A stretch of DNA of 64,000 bases from Hyphomicrobiales bacterium (GCA_027484655.1 JAIXSM010000079.1:62001-126000); one strand, 5' to 3'; shown: positions 33,352-42,709, numbered from the stretch's first letter. Notes: generated by a model from the sequence alone, not told the origin. A program made the numbers and translations.

Positions 33352-34389
33352 GTGAATATGCTCAAGCCGATCGCCGCCGGCCTCGCCATTACATGCGCCA
33401 TGACCTGCGCCGCCGCTTCGGCCTCCGCCGAAACCGTCGCGGACTTCTACAAGGGCAAGACGATCTCCATGATCGTCCAGACCACCACCGGAAACGACTA
33501 CGACAACCGGGGCCGTCTGCTCGCCCGCTACATGAGCGACTTCCTGCCCGGCAAGCCGCAGATCGTGGCGCGCAACATGCCCGGCGGCGGCGGCGTCGTC
33601 GCCTCGAACTGGCTCGCCAAGGTCGCCCCGCGCGACGGCACCGTGATCTCGATGCTCATGCAGACGTCGAGCGTCAATCAGGCGCTGGGCATGGGCCAGA
33701 TCCAGTACGATGTGCGCGACTTCGGCTGGATCGGCAACACGTCGGACACGCCGAGCGTCGTCACCGTGTGGCACACCGCCGGCGCGCGCACCATCGACGA
33801 CGCGCGCACGAAGGAGATCGTGCTGGGCGGCACGGTGGGCACCGCGTCCGTCATCTATCCCAACGTGCTGAACGAACTGGTCGGCACAAGGTTCAAGGTG
33901 GTCACCGGCTACCCGGGCGGAAACCAGATCAACCTCGCCATGGAAAGCGGCGAGGTGCAGGGGCGCGGCTCCAACTCGTGGTCGTCGTGGAAGTCGACGC
34001 GGCCCGAGTGGGTGGCGGAGAAGAAGATCTTCAACCTCGTTCAGATCGCCCTCAAGCGCGCTCCCGACCTGAAGGACGTGCCCTTGATGATCGATCTCGC
34101 CCGCAATGATTTCGACCGGGAGGTGCTGCGTTTCCTCTCCGCCGATACCGAGATTGCGCGCGCGGTCGTCACCACGCCGGGCGTGCCGTCAGACCGTCTG
34201 GCAGCGCTGCGCAAGGCGTTTGACGATGTGATGAAGCATCAGCCGCTGCTTGAGGAGGCGGGCAAGCTGCAGGCGGACATCTCGTGGCTGAGCGGTGAGG
34301 ATTGCCTGAAAATCGTCCGCTCGATCATCGAGGCTGATCCGAAGGTGATCGCGCGGGCCCGCGACATTATCGGCGCCCACGCCAAGTAA
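33352..34389 (+). CDS. TctC-like (Bug family) exported receptor
   Basis: A 345-aa protein with a Sec signal ending 'ASASAE' and a divergent tripartite-tricarboxylate receptor fold ('NMPGGGGVVASNWLAKVAP', 'TGYPGGNQINLAMESGEVQGRG'). GTG start at 33352 follows GGGAGGGG. It lies 134 nt downstream of the decarboxylase-like gene and ends at a strong terminator. Its closest relative in the window is 58240-59253. No TctAB permease genes are nearby. Confidence 0.88.
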   Translation: MNMLKPIAAGLAITCAMTCAAASASAETVADFYKGKTISMIVQTTTGNDYDNRGRLLARYMSDFLPGKPQIVARNMPGGGGVVASNWLAKVAPRDGTVISMLMQTSSVNQALGMGQIQYDVRDFGWIGNTSDTPSVVTVWHTAGARTIDDARTKEIVLGGTVGTASVIYPNVLNELVGTRFKVVTGYPGGNQINLAMESGEVQGRGSNSWSSWKSTRPEWVAEKKIFNLVQIALKRAPDLKDVPLMIDLARNDFDREVLRFLSADTEIARAVVTTPGVPSDRLAALRKAFDDVMKHQPLLEEAGKLQADISWLSGEDCLKIVRSIIEADPKVIARARDIIGAHAK

Positions 34390-34426
34390 GGCGCATCCTG
34401 CAGCGTGTTTCTGTTTGCGGACTTTT

Positions 34427-34460
34427 GGCGGCGGAGCAATCCGCCGCCTTCATTGTTTTT
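34427..34460 (+). terminator. Rho-independent terminator after TctC-like gene
   Basis: GGCGGCGGA-GCAA-TCCGCCGCC (34427-34448) followed by TTCATTGTTTTT. A 9-bp GC stem with a tetraloop and T-rich tail, 38 nt past the stop. The convergent ion-channel gene ends at 34450, so its 3' end overlaps the tail. Confidence 0.85.
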
Positions 34461-34884
34461 GATGCAACTCCCAGAACCGCTCCATGTGCAGATACGTGAA
34501 CGACGCCGACCACGCGATGAGCACAAGCCCGGTCAGAGGTTCTGTGCCGGCCACAAGCCGGATGGGGCCATGGGCGAACACGTCGCCGATTCCCAGCGTC
34601 GTGTAGTTGGTGGCGGAGAAGTAGAGGTAATCCAGCGCCTCGCCGCGAAATTCGCCGTGCAGCGTGCCCAGCCCGAGCGTTTCGCTCATGACGTAGTAGC
34701 ACCCCGCGTAGAGCGCGATGCAGCACAGATGCATCGTGAAGACGGCGAACAGGATCAGCAGAATGCGCGAGTGGGGGCGAATGCGCAGCCGCGGGATAAG
34801 GCTTTGCGTCAGCCGCAGCGCCTCGTAGTTCACCAGCACGCAGGCCGCCATGAGAGTGAGCGCTATGAGTGTGGCCGCCAGCAT
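34450..34884 (-). CDS. Two-TM potassium channel-like protein
   Basis: A 144-aa membrane protein with a membrane segment at the N-terminus, a second near residues 45-70, a pore loop and a final segment. The pore 'SATNYTTLGIGD' corresponds to the K+ selectivity filter TVGYGD with Leu and Ile substitutions (TLGIGD), so ion selectivity is uncertain. ATG at 34884 chosen because longer readings add a basic, non-hydrophobic lead. No cytoplasmic regulatory domain. Confidence 0.82.
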   Translation of the reverse strand: MLAATLIALTLMAACVLVNYEALRLTQSLIPRLRIRPHSRILLILFAVFTMHLCCIALYAGCYYVMSETLGLGTLHGEFRGEALDYLYFSATNYTTLGIGDVFAHGPIRLVAGTEPLTGLVLIAWSASFTYLHMERFWELHQKQ

Positions 34885-35005
34885 GAAGTTCGCCCCTTGA
34901 TTCGGTAAGCACTCTAGCTTGCGCGCGGCTCTGCCGGAAACGCGCGCGCGCATTGCGGGGCCGGGCGCGGCCCTGTAGGTTTCGCGCGATTGCGGAGGGT
35001 TTGCC

Positions 35006-35347
35006 TTGAAGCTCATCTACAAGATCGCCACCGGCGACGAATGGCGCGCGGCGCTGGCGAGCGGGCGCTACGAGGGCGCGCCGGTCGATCTGGCCGACGG
35101 ATTCATCCATTTCTCGACCGCCGCGCAGGCGCTGGAAACAGCGGCCAAGCACTTCGCTGGTCGTGATGGGCTGATGCTGGTGGCGCTGGACGCTGACGCG
35201 CTTGGCGACAAGCTCCTGTGGGAGCCGTCGCGGGGCGGGCAGTTGTTTCCCCACCTTTATCGCCCATTCCTCGTCACCGAGACGCTGTGGGCGAAGCCCT
35301 TGCCGCTGAAGGACGGGGCGCATGATTTCGAGGGTCTGCTGCCATGA
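35006..35347 (+). CDS. DUF952 family protein
   Basis: A 113-aa protein matching the DUF952 core: '[13 protein letters not shown]', 'DGFIHFST', '[18 protein letters not shown]'. Function unknown; the fold is thought to be ADP-ribosyltransferase-like. TTG start at 35006 after GGAGG. The stop overlaps the pyrD start (ATGA-type), an arrangement conserved in Rhizobiales. Confidence 0.92.
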   Translation: MKLIYKIATGDEWRAALASGRYEGAPVDLADGFIHFSTAAQALETAAKHFAGRDGLMLVALDADALGDKLLWEPSRGGQLFPHLYRPFLVTETLWAKPLPLKDGAHDFEGLLP

Positions 35348-36423
35348 TGCGCCTGCTTGGCGCCTTGTCGCGCCCGCTTCTGTTCGCGCTCGACCCGGAG
35401 ACCGCGCACAAGGCGACGATTGCAGCGCTCAAGGTGGCGCCCCTGCCGGCCGCAGCGCCCGATGACGAGCGGCTTGCGGTGGAGGCGTTCGGCCTGCGCT
35501 TTCCCAACCCCGTCGGCATGGCGGCGGGGTTCGACAAGGGCGCCGAGGTTGCCGATCCGCTGCTGCGGGCCGGCTTCGGTTTCGTCGAGATCGGCACCGT
35601 GACGCCGCGGCCGCAGCCGGGCAATCCGAGGCCGCGCCTGTTCCGGCTGGTGGAGGACGAGGGCGTCATCAACCGCTTCGGCTTCAACAGCGAGGGCCAT
35701 GAGGTCGTCCATGGGCGCCTGCGCGCCCGGCAGGGCCATCCGGGCATTGTCGGCGTCAACGTGGGCGCCAACAAGGACGCGGCGGATCGTGTTGCGGACT
35801 ATGTGGCGGGCGTGAGGGCGTTCGCCGATGTGGCGTCGTATTTCACCGTGAACATCTCGTCGCCCAATACGCCGGGACTGCGCGATCTCCAGCAGGCGCA
35901 CGTGCTCGATGATCTGCTTGCGCGCGTGATGGACGAGCGCGACGCGGCGGCTGCGATCTATGGCCGAAAGCCGGTGCTGCTCAAGATCGCGCCCGATCTC
36001 GCGCTTGAGGATCTCGACGACATCGTGAGCGTGTGCGAGGCGCGCGGGATCGACGGCATGATCGTGTCGAACACCACCATCGGCCGCCCGCAGACGCTGC
36101 GCTCCCGTGATCGGGGAGAGGCGGGCGGACTGTCGGGCAAGCCGCTGTTCGAGCTGTCCACCCGTATGCTCGCGGAATGCTACATGCGGGTCGGCGGCCG
36201 CTTCCCTCTTGTGGGCGTAGGCGGCGTCCACGATGTCGCCACCGCCTTCGCCAAGATCGAGGCGGGCGCCACGCTGGTGCAACTGTACTCCGGCCTCGTC
36301 TTCAAGGGCCCTGCGCTGGTGGAGGATCTGCGCCTTGGCCTCGTGGATCGTCTGTCCGCCGAACGGGCGAACTCGTTCGCCGGCATCGTCGGACGGCGCG
36401 CGCGGGACTGGGTGGGGCGCTGA
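35344..36423 (+). CDS. pyrD: Dihydroorotate dehydrogenase (quinone), class 2
   Basis: A 359-aa membrane-associated flavoenzyme of pyrimidine synthesis. The class 2 N-terminal helix region (residues 1-40) precedes the FMN barrel with '[15 protein letters not shown]', '[11 protein letters not shown]', '[10 protein letters not shown]' and 'GVGGVHD'. It is translated together with the DUF952 gene. Confidence 0.97.
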   Translation: MMRLLGALSRPLLFALDPETAHKATIAALKVAPLPAAAPDDERLAVEAFGLRFPNPVGMAAGFDKGAEVADPLLRAGFGFVEIGTVTPRPQPGNPRPRLFRLVEDEGVINRFGFNSEGHEVVHGRLRARQGHPGIVGVNVGANKDAADRVADYVAGVRAFADVASYFTVNISSPNTPGLRDLQQAHVLDDLLARVMDERDAAAAIYGRKPVLLKIAPDLALEDLDDIVSVCEARGIDGMIVSNTTIGRPQTLRSRDRGEAGGLSGKPLFELSTRMLAECYMRVGGRFPLVGVGGVHDVATAFAKIEAGATLVQLYSGLVFKGPALVEDLRLGLVDRLSAERANSFAGIVGRRARDWVGR

Positions 36424-36429
36424 CGCGCC

Positions 36430-36783
36430 TCACTTCGTCACTTTGAGAAGGCGAGCCACGAGCCAGACCGGAATGACGAGAATCGCCCCGGCGATGATGT
36501 AGTCCAGCACTTCGCGCACCGCCGAGAAGCCCATCCGCCAGACGCGATAGAACATCCGCTCGATGGTGTAGAAAATGTCGAACGGGCGGATGTCGAGCCA
36601 CATCATCAACGCGCCCACGGCCACCGAGATCACGAGCAGGCGAAGCAGGACGACGCCGGGAGATCCGCCCATGAAGCGCTCAAGCGCGCCGGTCGGGGCT
36701 TGCGCGGCGTTGGCGGGCCGTTCGCTGGCCCATTGCGTCTCCTGCCAGCCGGTGCGGGGCGGGGGCGTCGTCGGGTCGCTCAT
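36430..36783 (-). CDS. Conserved two-TM protein (likely DUF6460 type)
   Basis: A 117-aa protein: about 35 polar residues, then 'FMGGSPGVVLLRLLVISVAVG' with a first membrane segment, a linker 'PFDIFYTIERM' and a second membrane segment near the C-terminus ('IIAGAILVIPVWLVARLL'). This pattern recalls the small rhizobial family DUF6460; I am only moderately sure of the name. Function unknown. Convergent with pyrD, 6 nt apart. Confidence 0.8.
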   Translation of the reverse strand: MSDPTTPPPRTGWQETQWASERPANAAQAPTGALERFMGGSPGVVLLRLLVISVAVGALMMWLDIRPFDIFYTIERMFYRVWRMGFSAVREVLDYIIAGAILVIPVWLVARLLKVTK

Positions 36784-36802
36784 GCGGTGGGGCTCCTGCT
36801 AA

Positions 36803-36900
36803 AGCATTTTCCGTCCAGGCAGATGCCGGTCGGACGCAAGAAAATGCGTGAAAACAAGCTGGAGCGGACGATCTGATGCAGTCAGGTTGTCCGCTCCAGG
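36803..36900 (+). repeat. Bipartite palindromic repeat, copy 1
   Basis: A 46-nt palindromic module from AGCATTTTCC to GAAAATGCG (36803-36848), followed by a second hairpin CTGGAGCGGAC-N19-GTCCGCTCCAG (36859-36899). The same two modules in the same order occur inverted at 49341-49442. Similar AGCATTTTCC...GAAAATGCG elements are widespread between rhizobial genes. The second hairpin abuts the stop at 36901 and may serve as a terminator for that gene. Confidence 0.75.
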
Positions 36901-37323
36901 CTAGATTCGGTCCGCGGCCGGATCGTCGCGGAAGACGCGCATCATGCGCCGCATCAGCTGTTCCATCCAGCCCAGCGCCTTGTTCATCTCCTCGTCGGTG
37001 GGCAACGCATTGCGCAGGCGGTCTCCGGGCGCGCCCGAGGCCATCTTGCGTCGTAAATCCTCGTTCTCCTTCGAGAGCCGATCAATCTCGGCCTGCAAGG
37101 CGTCCCGTTCGTCGGCGCCTGCGCGACACTCTGCGCCCGAGGGGGTCGCGCGGCACAGGGAAACCGCGCCGGTTCGCGTGTCCAGCCGCAGGAAGCCTTC
37201 GGCTGTCGGCGTCATGCTGTAGCGTCCATCCCGCTGGTCCGGGGCAGCGCGAGACGGCGACTGCGCCGCCGCCGGGGCGAGCGCAACGATGGCGAAGACA
37301 GAGAGCGCGGTGGCGCGCATCAT
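36901..37323 (-). CDS. Exported protein with coiled coil
   Basis: A 140-aa protein with a signal peptide ending 'APAAAQS', a central region of about 40 residues with two Cys (in 'SLCRATPSGAEC', possibly disulfide-bonded), then a short coiled coil ('ERDALQAEIDRLSKENEDLRRK') and a Met-rich amphipathic C-terminus. AGGAGG precedes the ATG. No family recognised; an envelope-associated role is inferred. Confidence 0.8.
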   Translation of the reverse strand: MMRATALSVFAIVALAPAAAQSPSRAAPDQRDGRYSMTPTAEGFLRLDTRTGAVSLCRATPSGAECRAGADERDALQAEIDRLSKENEDLRRKMASGAPGDRLRNALPTDEEMNKALGWMEQLMRRMMRVFRDDPAADRI

Positions 37324-37386
37324 GGCGAACCTCCTGTGGCGTCGCTCGCGACAACCTGGCAGGCGTTCAAGGCGAAATTGGGTTTT

Positions 37387-38055
37387 TCAGCTCGCGGCGT
37401 CAGCCTGCCACTGCCCCGCCTCGATCTTCGAGGCGACGATCACCGCCTGCGTGCGGCTGTCGACGCCCAGCTTCTGGAGAATGGCGGACACATGCGCCTT
37501 CACCGTCGCTTCCGAGACTGAAAGCTCATAGGCGATCTGCTTGTTGAGCAGGCCTTCGGACAGCATCATCAGCACGCGCACCTGTTGCGGCGTCAGCGAT
37601 GCGAGACGGCGCACGATGTCGGCGGTCTCCTTGTCCGCCGGAGCGGCCAGGTCCACGTCGGGCGGGGTCCACGTGGCGCCGGCGAGCACGGCCCGGATCG
37701 CCTGGCGCATCACCTCGATGTCGGTGGTTTTCGGAATGTAGCCCGAGGCGCCGAAATCGATGCAGCGACGCATCACGCTGCGGTCTTCGTTTCCAGACAC
37801 CACGATGACGGGCGTGTCGGGATGCTGCGCGCGCAAATACATCAGCCCTGAGAAGCCACGGACGCCGGGCATGGACAGATCGAGCAGGACGAGATCCGCG
37901 CCGCCGGATTTCTCAAGCGCCGCGCCGAGTTGTTCAAGGTCGCCGCATTCGAGAATCTCGGCGCCGGCGATGGCGCCGGCAACGGCTTCGCGCAAGGCGC
38001 CGCGAACCAGCGGATGATCGTCGGCGATGACTACTCTCGTGCTTGACTGGCTCAA
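37387..38055 (-). CDS. NarL/LuxR-type response regulator
   Basis: A 222-aa regulator with a receiver domain (phosphoacceptor Asp59 in 'VLLDLSMPG', Lys in 'GYIPKTTD') and a LuxR HTH ('LTPQQVRVLMMLSEGLLNKQIAYELSVSEATVKAHVSAIL', quoted in parts: 'LSEGLLNKQIAYEL', 'SEATVKAHV'). TTG start at 38055 with GAGGGG upstream. Divergent from a sodium:solute-symporter-like gene, an arrangement like CrbR/ErdR acetate-response regulators; that link is inference. Confidence 0.92.
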   Translation of the reverse strand: MSQSSTRVVIADDHPLVRGALREAVAGAIAGAEILECGDLEQLGAALEKSGGADLVLLDLSMPGVRGFSGLMYLRAQHPDTPVIVVSGNEDRSVMRRCIDFGASGYIPKTTDIEVMRQAIRAVLAGATWTPPDVDLAAPADKETADIVRRLASLTPQQVRVLMMLSEGLLNKQIAYELSVSEATVKAHVSAILQKLGVDSRTQAVIVASKIEAGQWQADAAS

Positions 38056-38184
38056 GGAATGCCCCTCCGCGCCGCGGGCGCCGCCTCGAACAAGACGCCC
38101 TCTTGCTTTTCGCAACCCCATTCTATTGTTGTCCGTTCGCACGGGCGGCGCAAGCGCCTGACTGTCCAACTTGCCGGAGGGGCC

Positions 38185-39960
38185 TTGAACGATCCGCTTG
38201 CACAGCAGGCCCGGGCGATGCGCCCGGGCGTCGGCGGCCGCGTCGCCTTCGCCGCCGCAACGCTGTTTCTGGCCGCGGCGCTGGTCGCGCTTCTGGATCG
38301 CGTCGGCGCGCCTGCGCGCCTCGTGAGCGCGCTGGCGCCGGCGATCACGCTTGCGGCGCTGGCAATCGTGGGGCTGACCCTTCAATCGATGCGCGTCTCC
38401 GCGTTTCTTGGCGCCGATCGGCGGCAGGGTCCGGTTCATGTGGCTCTCGGGCTGGCCGGTCTGTCTCTCGCGCTCGTGCCGCCCATGGCGTTTCCTGGCT
38501 CTTCCGGGAGCGGCCCCGCGCTGCTGGTTGGGCTCGTTGTCGGCGTCTTCCTGGTCGGGCTCGGGTCCGGGCCGCTTCTGCGCAAGTCGGGCGCATACTC
38601 GCTTTCGTCCCTGTTCGGGCAGCGTTTCGCGAGCCCGCGCCTTCGCTTCGGCTCCGCTCTTGTGGTGGCTGCGGTTGGAGCGCTCATCGCCTTCGTGGGT
38701 TTCGAGGGCGCGGCGCGCGGCGTTGAGGAGCATCTGGGCGTGACCCGGTTCTCGGCGTCGCTGATTGCGGGCGCGGTGTTGCTTGCGGTCATCGTCCCCG
38801 GTGGTCTGGCTGGCGGCTCCTGGAGCGCAGCCGGAGGGGGGCTGGCGCTGCTGGCGGCGCTTCTGGCCCCGCTTGCTGCCCATACGATGACAGGTGCGCC
38901 CCTTCCGGCGCCGGTGATCGGGGATGTGGGCGCGTGGGCGGCGGCGACTGCGCGGATCACGCGCTGGAGCGGCGGGGTCGACGCGGGCTCCTTCTGGACC
39001 GGGCTGACCATCCTTGGCGCCGCGCTCGGGGTTGCCGCTCTCGCGCCGCTGCTGTCTCCCATGGTGGCCTGCCGGCGGGCGCGGCTTGCGGCGCCGGCCG
39101 GCCTTATGGGCCTTCTCGCCGCAACGGCGCTCGTCTGCGCGTTGCTGATCGGCATGGCGCTCGCGGGACTGACGCTCGAAGCCCGGGCGATTGGCCGCCG
39201 ACCCGAGGCGCTTCCCGCCTTCATGTACGCGATGAGCGACCTCCGGCTGATGACCGTTTGCGGCGAGTTCGTGAACACGCCACGCGCGGCCGCGCTGGCC
39301 TGCGCCAAGGCGCCCGGGTTTGGCGGTCTGCTGGGCGCCGAGCATGTCTGGGCCTCCGGTCGCGCGCTCATGGAGCGCGTGCCCCATGTGGCGGGGCTCA
39401 GCGCGTTTTTCGTGGGGCTCGTCGGCGCCGGGTTCATCGCCGTGGCCGTGGCGCTGGCGGCGGCCGGCGCGCAAACCTTCTCGACCGCCGTCGGGGACGA
39501 CCTGTTCAAGCGGGACGGGCGTGCGGGCCTGACGAGCCGGCGTCTGGCGATTGCGCGGATCATCATGATCCTGCTGACGGTTTATCTCGCCATGCGCGGC
39601 GCCGCTGCGCCGCAGAGCCTGCAGAACGCGCTCTCCATGGCTCTGCTGCTCTCGGCCGCGGCGCTTGCGCCGCTGATGGCGCTTTGCGTCTGGCCGCGGG
39701 CGACGGAAACCGACGCGCTCATCGCTGGCGGGGTCGGTCTCGCGGCCTGCGCGCTCACTGCGGCGCTCGCCTGGCGCAGCGGCGCCTTCGATCTTGCGGT
39801 CATGTGCGGCGGCGGCGTCGCCGGCTTCGTCACGGCGCTTGTCGCTGGCGTCGGCGTTAGCCTCCGGCGCACGGAGGATCAGGCCCGTCTGGGCCGCATG
39901 TTCGTTCAAAACCTGTTTCAGGGCGACGAGGATGTGATCGCCGTCGATAAGGGAGCCTGA
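38185..39960 (+). CDS. Sodium:solute symporter-like membrane protein
   Basis: A 591-aa protein with about 13 hydrophobic segments. 'SGAYSLSSLFGQRFASPRLR' matches the conserved SSS segment in the acetate-permease subgroup. Conservation elsewhere looks weak and the sequence is unusually Ala/Leu-rich. It ends after the membrane domain, with no histidine kinase, although in CrbS/MxtR sensors such a domain is fused to one. TTG start at 38185 follows GGAGGGG. It may be a transporter or a sensor remnant. Confidence 0.75.
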   Translation: MNDPLAQQARAMRPGVGGRVAFAAATLFLAAALVALLDRVGAPARLVSALAPAITLAALAIVGLTLQSMRVSAFLGADRRQGPVHVALGLAGLSLALVPPMAFPGSSGSGPALLVGLVVGVFLVGLGSGPLLRKSGAYSLSSLFGQRFASPRLRFGSALVVAAVGALIAFVGFEGAARGVEEHLGVTRFSASLIAGAVLLAVIVPGGLAGGSWSAAGGGLALLAALLAPLAAHTMTGAPLPAPVIGDVGAWAAATARITRWSGGVDAGSFWTGLTILGAALGVAALAPLLSPMVACRRARLAAPAGLMGLLAATALVCALLIGMALAGLTLEARAIGRRPEALPAFMYAMSDLRLMTVCGEFVNTPRAAALACAKAPGFGGLLGAEHVWASGRALMERVPHVAGLSAFFVGLVGAGFIAVAVALAAAGAQTFSTAVGDDLFKRDGRAGLTSRRLAIARIIMILLTVYLAMRGAAAPQSLQNALSMALLLSAAALAPLMALCVWPRATETDALIAGGVGLAACALTAALAWRSGAFDLAVMCGGGVAGFVTALVAGVGVSLRRTEDQARLGRMFVQNLFQGDEDVIAVDKGA

Positions 39961-39964
39961 CGGA

Positions 39965-41632
39965 TCAGGCCTGCTTGCGTTCGCCCACGAGCGCCTCAAG
40001 GCTCTCCAGCCGGTCCGCCTCCCGCGCCGGCTTGTCCCAGCGAATGCGCGCCACGCGGGGAAAGCGCATGGCGACGCCGGACTTGTGCCGCGTCGAACGC
40101 TGGACGCCCTCGAACGCGATTTCCAGCACGAGCCCCGTAGTGCGGTTCGCCTCGACCTCGCGCACCGGGCCGAAGCGGTTGGTGGTGTGCTCGCGCACCC
40201 ATTTGTCGAGCTGGCGCAATTCCGCGTCCGTGAAGCCGAAATAGGCTTTCCCCACGGGCGTCAGCTCTTCGCCGTGCGGCCCCGGCCGCCAGACGCCGAA
40301 CGTGTAATCGGAATAGAACGACGAGCGTTTGCCGTGCCCGCGCTGGGCGTACATCAGCACCGCATCGACGGTGAACGGATCGCGTTTCCACTTCCACCAC
40401 AGGCCCTTGGGCCGGCCGGGCACGTAGATCGAGTCCGCGCGCTTGAGCATCAAGCCTTCAATGGCGGGCGCAGCGTCCTGCGCGCCCGCAAGCGAGGGGT
40501 CGCGACGAAAGGCGGCGATGTCCTCCCAGCTTTCGAACGGCACGGTCGGAGAAAGATCGAAGCGGGCGGGTTCGCCGCGTGCGAGAAAGGCCGCCAGCCG
40601 CTTGCGCCGCTCCACAAAGGGCAGCGTGCGCAGATCCTCCCCGTTCGCCGCCAGCAGGTCGTAGGCGCGAACGTGCGCGGGATGCTGGGCCACGAGCTTC
40701 GCGTCCACCTTTTTGCGGTTGAGCCGCTGTTGCAGCGCGCCAAATGGTTCCACGCGCCCTTCGCGCACCACCAGCAATTCCCCGTCGATGGCCGCTTCGC
40801 CGAACCCGTCCGAGCAGATGATTTCCATCACATCCGGGAACGCGGAGGAGATGTCCTCGCCCGTGCGCGAGTAGAGCCGCCCCACACGCTGGCCGTCGGG
40901 CGCGCGGCCGACCACCGCCTGCACGCGAATGCCATCCCATTTCCATTCGGCGATGAAGTCCGCAGGGCTCAGGGTGGAAAGATCAGCTTCCTCCACCGCA
41001 TGGGCCAGCATCGGCGAATGGAACGGCGCCGGATCGCTGGTTTGCGGCCGGTCCGCCCGGCCTTCCGCCCAGGCGAACAGATCCAGATACGGCGGCGTGA
41101 GCCCGGGCCAGATCTCTTCGATGGCGTTGGGATCGAGATCCCCCAGCGAAGCGAGCGCCGTCTTGGCGAGGCGGGCGGACGCGCCCACCCGCAGGCCGCC
41201 GGTGATGAGCTTGAGAAGCGCCCAGCGCCCGGTCTCATCGAGCTGGTCCAGCAGCTCCGCGAGCGCGCGGGGCAACCCCGCCTTGGGCGTCGCATCGAGC
41301 GTGTGCACCACGTCGGCGAGGCTGGGCGGCGGGGGCGCGTTGTGGCCCATGCCGCCCTCTGGCGCAGGCCAGAGCAGGGCGACTGTTTCCGACAGGTCGC
41401 CCACATAGTCGTAGCTCATGCCGAACAACACCGGATCGGTGCGCTCGGCGATCAGCGCGCGGATCAGGCCGGGCTTCGCATGGCGGAAGGTGAGCGCGCC
41501 GGTGATGGCGGCCAGCGCCCAGCCGCGTTCGGGATCGCCCGCCGTGCGGAAGTAATCGGCGAGCAGCCGCAGCTTGCCGTTGCGCGAATGCTCGAAGGCG
41601 ACGCGGTCGAGGAGTTCGGCGAAGCGGTTCAC
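39965..41632 (-). CDS. ATP-dependent DNA ligase (ligase-associated DNA damage response)
   Basis: A 555-aa ligase: N-terminal DNA-binding domain (1-200), adenylation domain with Lys231 in 'EWKWDGIRVQ', and OB domain with 'WWKWKRDPFTVDAVLMYAQ'. It matches the group named cisplatin-damage-response ligases that travel with an exonuclease, an Lhr helicase and PdeM. GTG at 41632 overlaps the exonuclease stop (GTGA). The four-gene set is complete in this window but split by other genes. Confidence 0.94.
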   Translation of the reverse strand: MNRFAELLDRVAFEHSRNGKLRLLADYFRTAGDPERGWALAAITGALTFRHAKPGLIRALIAERTDPVLFGMSYDYVGDLSETVALLWPAPEGGMGHNAPPPPSLADVVHTLDATPKAGLPRALAELLDQLDETGRWALLKLITGGLRVGASARLAKTALASLGDLDPNAIEEIWPGLTPPYLDLFAWAEGRADRPQTSDPAPFHSPMLAHAVEEADLSTLSPADFIAEWKWDGIRVQAVVGRAPDGQRVGRLYSRTGEDISSAFPDVMEIICSDGFGEAAIDGELLVVREGRVEPFGALQQRLNRKKVDAKLVAQHPAHVRAYDLLAANGEDLRTLPFVERRKRLAAFLARGEPARFDLSPTVPFESWEDIAAFRRDPSLAGAQDAAPAIEGLMLKRADSIYVPGRPKGLWWKWKRDPFTVDAVLMYAQRGHGKRSSFYSDYTFGVWRPGPHGEELTPVGKAYFGFTDAELRQLDKWVREHTTNRFGPVREVEANRTTGLVLEIAFEGVQRSTRHKSGVAMRFPRVARIRWDKPAREADRLESLEALVGERKQA

Positions 41633-42645
41633 GCGGCGGCCTCGCTGGCTTCTTCCTCGTCGCCATAGCCCACGAGGTGGAGCGGCATGGCCTTGAGCCC
41701 GATGGTTGCGGCCCAGTGCGCCAGCGCGTCCGCCTCGCCGTGGGTCACCCAAAGCTCCTCGCACTGCGTTTCACGGATGGTGGCGCGCAGATCGTCCCAA
41801 TCCGCGTGGTCGGAGACGATGAGCGGCAGCTCCACGCCCCGCTGGCGGGCGCGGGCCCGCACACGCATCCAGCCCGACGCGAACGCGGCGACCGGATCAG
41901 GAAACTTGCGCGACCACACATCCTGGATGGAGCTTGGCGGGCAGAGGATGATTTCTCCCGCCAGATTCGGGCGATCCTGCGCGGTCACCTTGCGAATGTC
42001 GCCCAGCTCGATCCCCGCTTGCTGGTAATACTCGGTGATCTTCTCCAGCGCCCCGTGAATCCAGATCGGCCTGTCGTAGCCCGCTTGCCGGATGAGGGCG
42101 ATCATGCGCTGCGCCTTGCCGAGCGAGTACGCGCCCACAAGGTGCGCGCGTTCGGGGAAAAGCGCGAGCGAGGCGAGGAGTTTTCCCACCTCCCGGCGCG
42201 CATCGGGGTGGCGGAACACCGGCAGCCCGAACGTCGCCTCGCTGATGAACACATCGCAGCGAATGGGCTCGAACGGCGCACAGGTGGGATCCTCCGCGCG
42301 CTTGTAGTCGCCCGAAACCACGATGCGCCGCTTGCCGTCCCACACGCAGATTTGCGCAGAGCCGAGCACATGGCCGGCCGGGTGAAACGTCGCCTCCACG
42401 CTGTTGACGTTCACGCTCTCGCCGTAGGCTACCGCCTGCGCGCTTTCGCAGAAATTCTCGCCGTACCGCAGCGCCATGATGGCGAGCGTGTCGCGCGTGG
42501 CCAGCACGGCGCGGTGCCCCGCGCGCGCGTGGTCGGAGTGGCCGTGCGTGATGAGCGCACGATCAACGGGCCGGACGGGATCGATGTAAAAACCCCCGGC
42601 GGGGCAGTAGAGCCCTTCGCGGGTGGGCGTGAGGAGCGTCGTCAT
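41629..42645 (-). CDS. Metallo-beta-lactamase-fold exonuclease (ligase-associated)
   Basis: A 338-aa MBL/beta-CASP-type nuclease. Zinc motif His34-x-His36-x-Asp38-His39 in 'THGHSDHA', plus 'HPAGHVLGSAQI', 'VSGDY' and 'SDHADW'. It belongs with the downstream ligase gene in the DNA damage response set. The first residues 'MTTLLTPTREGLYCPAGGFYIDP' fit the family start; longer readings are rejected. Confidence 0.93.
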   Translation of the reverse strand: MTTLLTPTREGLYCPAGGFYIDPVRPVDRALITHGHSDHARAGHRAVLATRDTLAIMALRYGENFCESAQAVAYGESVNVNSVEATFHPAGHVLGSAQICVWDGKRRIVVSGDYKRAEDPTCAPFEPIRCDVFISEATFGLPVFRHPDARREVGKLLASLALFPERAHLVGAYSLGKAQRMIALIRQAGYDRPIWIHGALEKITEYYQQAGIELGDIRKVTAQDRPNLAGEIILCPPSSIQDVWSRKFPDPVAAFASGWMRVRARARQRGVELPLIVSDHADWDDLRATIRETQCEELWVTHGEADALAHWAATIGLKAMPLHLVGYGDEEEASEAAA

Positions 42646-42709
42646 CCCGCGGGAGATAGGTGAGAACGCGCCCCGCGCACAGGTCTGGGCTGGCTCTTTC
42701 GAAAACGCC

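Noticed and set aside
38056..39999. Extension of the NarL-type regulator frame by about 650 codons upstream
   Set aside because: The extension is antisense to the symporter-like gene and has biased Arg/Gly/Pro composition; a TTG with good ribosome site starts the regulator at 38055.
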